DNA of 7,270 bases from an uncultured Bacteroidales bacterium (GTDB lineage Bacteria > Bacteroidota > Bacteroidia > Bacteroidales > UBA932). This document shows, one piece after another, positions 6,369 to 7,270 of the stretch (positions within the stretch are counted from its first letter, which is position 1; each line of letters opens with the position of its first letter). The translations under genes were made by a program, and so were the position numbers. The stretch lies in contig CALADR010000274.1 in NCBI GenBank assembly GCA_937890845.1, positions 1 to 7,270 of the forward strand, read 5' to 3'. The notes under the pieces were generated by a model. The model had not been told where the DNA came from, did not search any database, and saw only the letters and a list, made by a program, of their open reading frames with translations.

Positions 6369-6485
6369 CCTGTTTTCAGGTGAGGGCAGCCTCTTTCGGT
6401 TTGTAAGAACCGGTAAGTCAAATTCCGGAAGTAAAATGTATTTGGTGCGAGTTGGCTCTAAGGAGTAGTTATTGGAACACTCTTT

Positions 6486-6743
6486 ATGTCTTATTTGGTT
6501 ATAGCCTGTTACAATAATCCGAGTATCTTACAGTTTGGTTATCCGAAATGGATGGAAACCAAAGATGTGTGGAAGATTATCGGATGTAACATGCTTTTTG
6601 TCTGTAGCGTTGCAATGGTCGTAACTGGAATGTCAGATCGTGTAGGGACATTCCAAAAATCTATGCTTATTCTTTCCGGTTACATTTTTACACTTATCTC
6701 CGGCTATCTGCCCCGTCATATATACCACAATAAACATGATTAG
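6486..6743 (+). CDS. Small two-helix membrane protein, unidentified
   Basis: This 85-residue protein has no recognisable family. It has hydrophobic segments at about residues 31-49 and 59-75, probably two inner-membrane helices, and a short hydrophobic N-terminus (about 1-9) that is too short to span the membrane by itself. The end is basic and His-rich (PRHIYHNKHD). The frame is open back to a TAA at 6459-6461. A good AAGGAG (6460-6465) lies 20 bases before the ATG, too far for it, but five bases before an in-frame ATT at 6471; that start would lengthen the first hydrophobic stretch to about 14 residues. The gene could therefore start at ATT, or be the tail of a degraded longer gene. It lies after the htpG terminator, so it needs its own promoter, and I see no convincing one. 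It converges on folE with 19 bases between the stops. It may not be expressed. Confidence 0.55.
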   Translation: MSYLVIACYNNPSILQFGYPKWMETKDVWKIIGCNMLFVCSVAMVVTGMSDRVGTFQKSMLILSGYIFTLISGYLPRHIYHNKHD

Positions 6744-6762
6744 CATCAGCAAACTATTCATG

Positions 6763-7270
6763 TCAGCGAATCAGATTCAGGAATTCATTTCTGGTGCGTT
6801 CGTCTTTCAGAAATACTCCTGAAAATGCAGATGTGGTAGTCATGGCATTGGATTTCTGTACTCCACGTATCTGCATGCATGTGTGTGAAGCTTCGATGAC
6901 GACAGCAACGCCAAGCGGGTTTAGTGTTTCCTGAATGCAGTTCAAAATCTGTACGGTAAGTCTTTCCTGTACCTGGAGTCTCCTTGCATAAGTTTCTACT
7001 ACTCTGGCAACTTTGCTGAGTCCTGTGATATATCCGTCCGGTATATATGCTACGTGTGCTTTTCCTATGAACGGCATTATGTGATGTTCGCAGGTTGAAT
7101 AAAGTTCTATGTCCTTAACCAGGACCATCTGCTTGTAGTCTTCCTTGAATATGGCTCCGCGAATAATTTCCGCGCCGTCTTCTTCATAGCCTTTGGTGAG
7201 GAACTGCAATGCTTTAGCCACTCTTTCCGGAGTCTTCACCAATCCTTCTCTGTCCGGATCCTCTCCAAGG
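6763..7270 (-). CDS. folE: GTP cyclohydrolase I (5' end beyond the window)
   Basis: The enzyme converts GTP to 7,8-dihydroneopterin triphosphate and formate, the first step of tetrahydrofolate synthesis, as a cytoplasmic homodecamer with catalytic zinc. The reading frame stays open to the window edge: the nine codons at 7243-7269 read LGEDPDREG, a conserved N-terminal family block, so the TTG at 7242 is not the start and roughly 25-35 residues are missing. Family signatures are intact: TPERVA; the zinc and active-site motif CEHH with its Cys codon at 7090-7092, followed by MPFIGKAHVAYIP; GLSKVARVVE then ARRLQVQERLT; and HTCMQIRGVQK, which supplies the second zinc Cys. The QxRG motif and the TTT near the C-terminus are as expected. 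It is a type I (FolE) enzyme, not the unrelated FolE2. It is transcribed toward the small membrane-protein gene; I see no terminator in the 19-base gap. Confidence 0.97.
   Translation of the reverse strand, partial: LGEDPDREGLVKTPERVAKALQFLTKGYEEDGAEIIRGAIFKEDYKQMVLVKDIELYSTCEHHIMPFIGKAHVAYIPDGYITGLSKVARVVETYARRLQVQERLTVQILNCIQETLNPLGVAVVIEASHTCMQIRGVQKSNAMTTTSAFSGVFLKDERTRNEFLNLIR

Noticed and set aside
6400..6444. Bacteroides-type promoter (TTTG and TAnnTTTG) before the small membrane protein
   Set aside because: TTTG at 6400-6403 and TGTATTTG at 6437-6444 look like the elements, but the spacing of 33 bases is far from the usual 19-21 and the second element has a mismatch.
1..7270. CRISPR array, insertion sequence, tRNA or phage genes
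   Set aside because: I looked for regularly spaced direct repeats, transposase-like frames with terminal inverted repeats, and cloverleaf structures, and saw none.

Overview
The window looks like chromosomal DNA of a Bacteroidales-type bacterium. Three things point there. The Hsp90 protein carries sequence blocks that I recall as typical of Bacteroides-group HtpG. Most genes lack a Shine-Dalgarno and start behind A/T-rich leaders. Small outer-membrane barrels ending in Arg-Phe alternate with lipoproteins. I cannot name a genus from sequence alone. No mobile element, tRNA, rRNA or CRISPR array is visible.

Layout. Positions 2-1053 hold a two-gene overlapping pair: the end of an unidentified membrane protein with two C-terminal transmembrane helices, and a complete GNAT acetyltransferase. 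A hairpin at 1074-1124 closes this pair. Positions 1139-4094 hold four same-strand genes for exported envelope proteins in the order barrel, lipoprotein, barrel, lipoprotein. The barrels match each other clearly and the lipoproteins match each other weakly, so this is an old tandem duplication of a two-gene unit. In the second lipoprotein gene, the signal peptide and the body lie in different frames. Restoring one base gives 244 codons, against 247 in the intact copy, so it appears to be frameshifted. Two hairpins at 4091-4195 separate this cluster from htpG.

Positions 4315-6312 encode the Hsp90 chaperone HtpG, ending at a strong intrinsic terminator (6332-6368). A small unidentified membrane protein follows (6486-6743). 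It converges on folE (GTP cyclohydrolase I, minus strand), which runs off the right edge.

htpG and folE are housekeeping genes. The accessory and least characterised part is the duplicated barrel-lipoprotein module. A plausible reading is that each barrel works with, or is assembled beside, its neighbouring lipoprotein at the outer membrane. That is inferred from gene order only; no function can be assigned.
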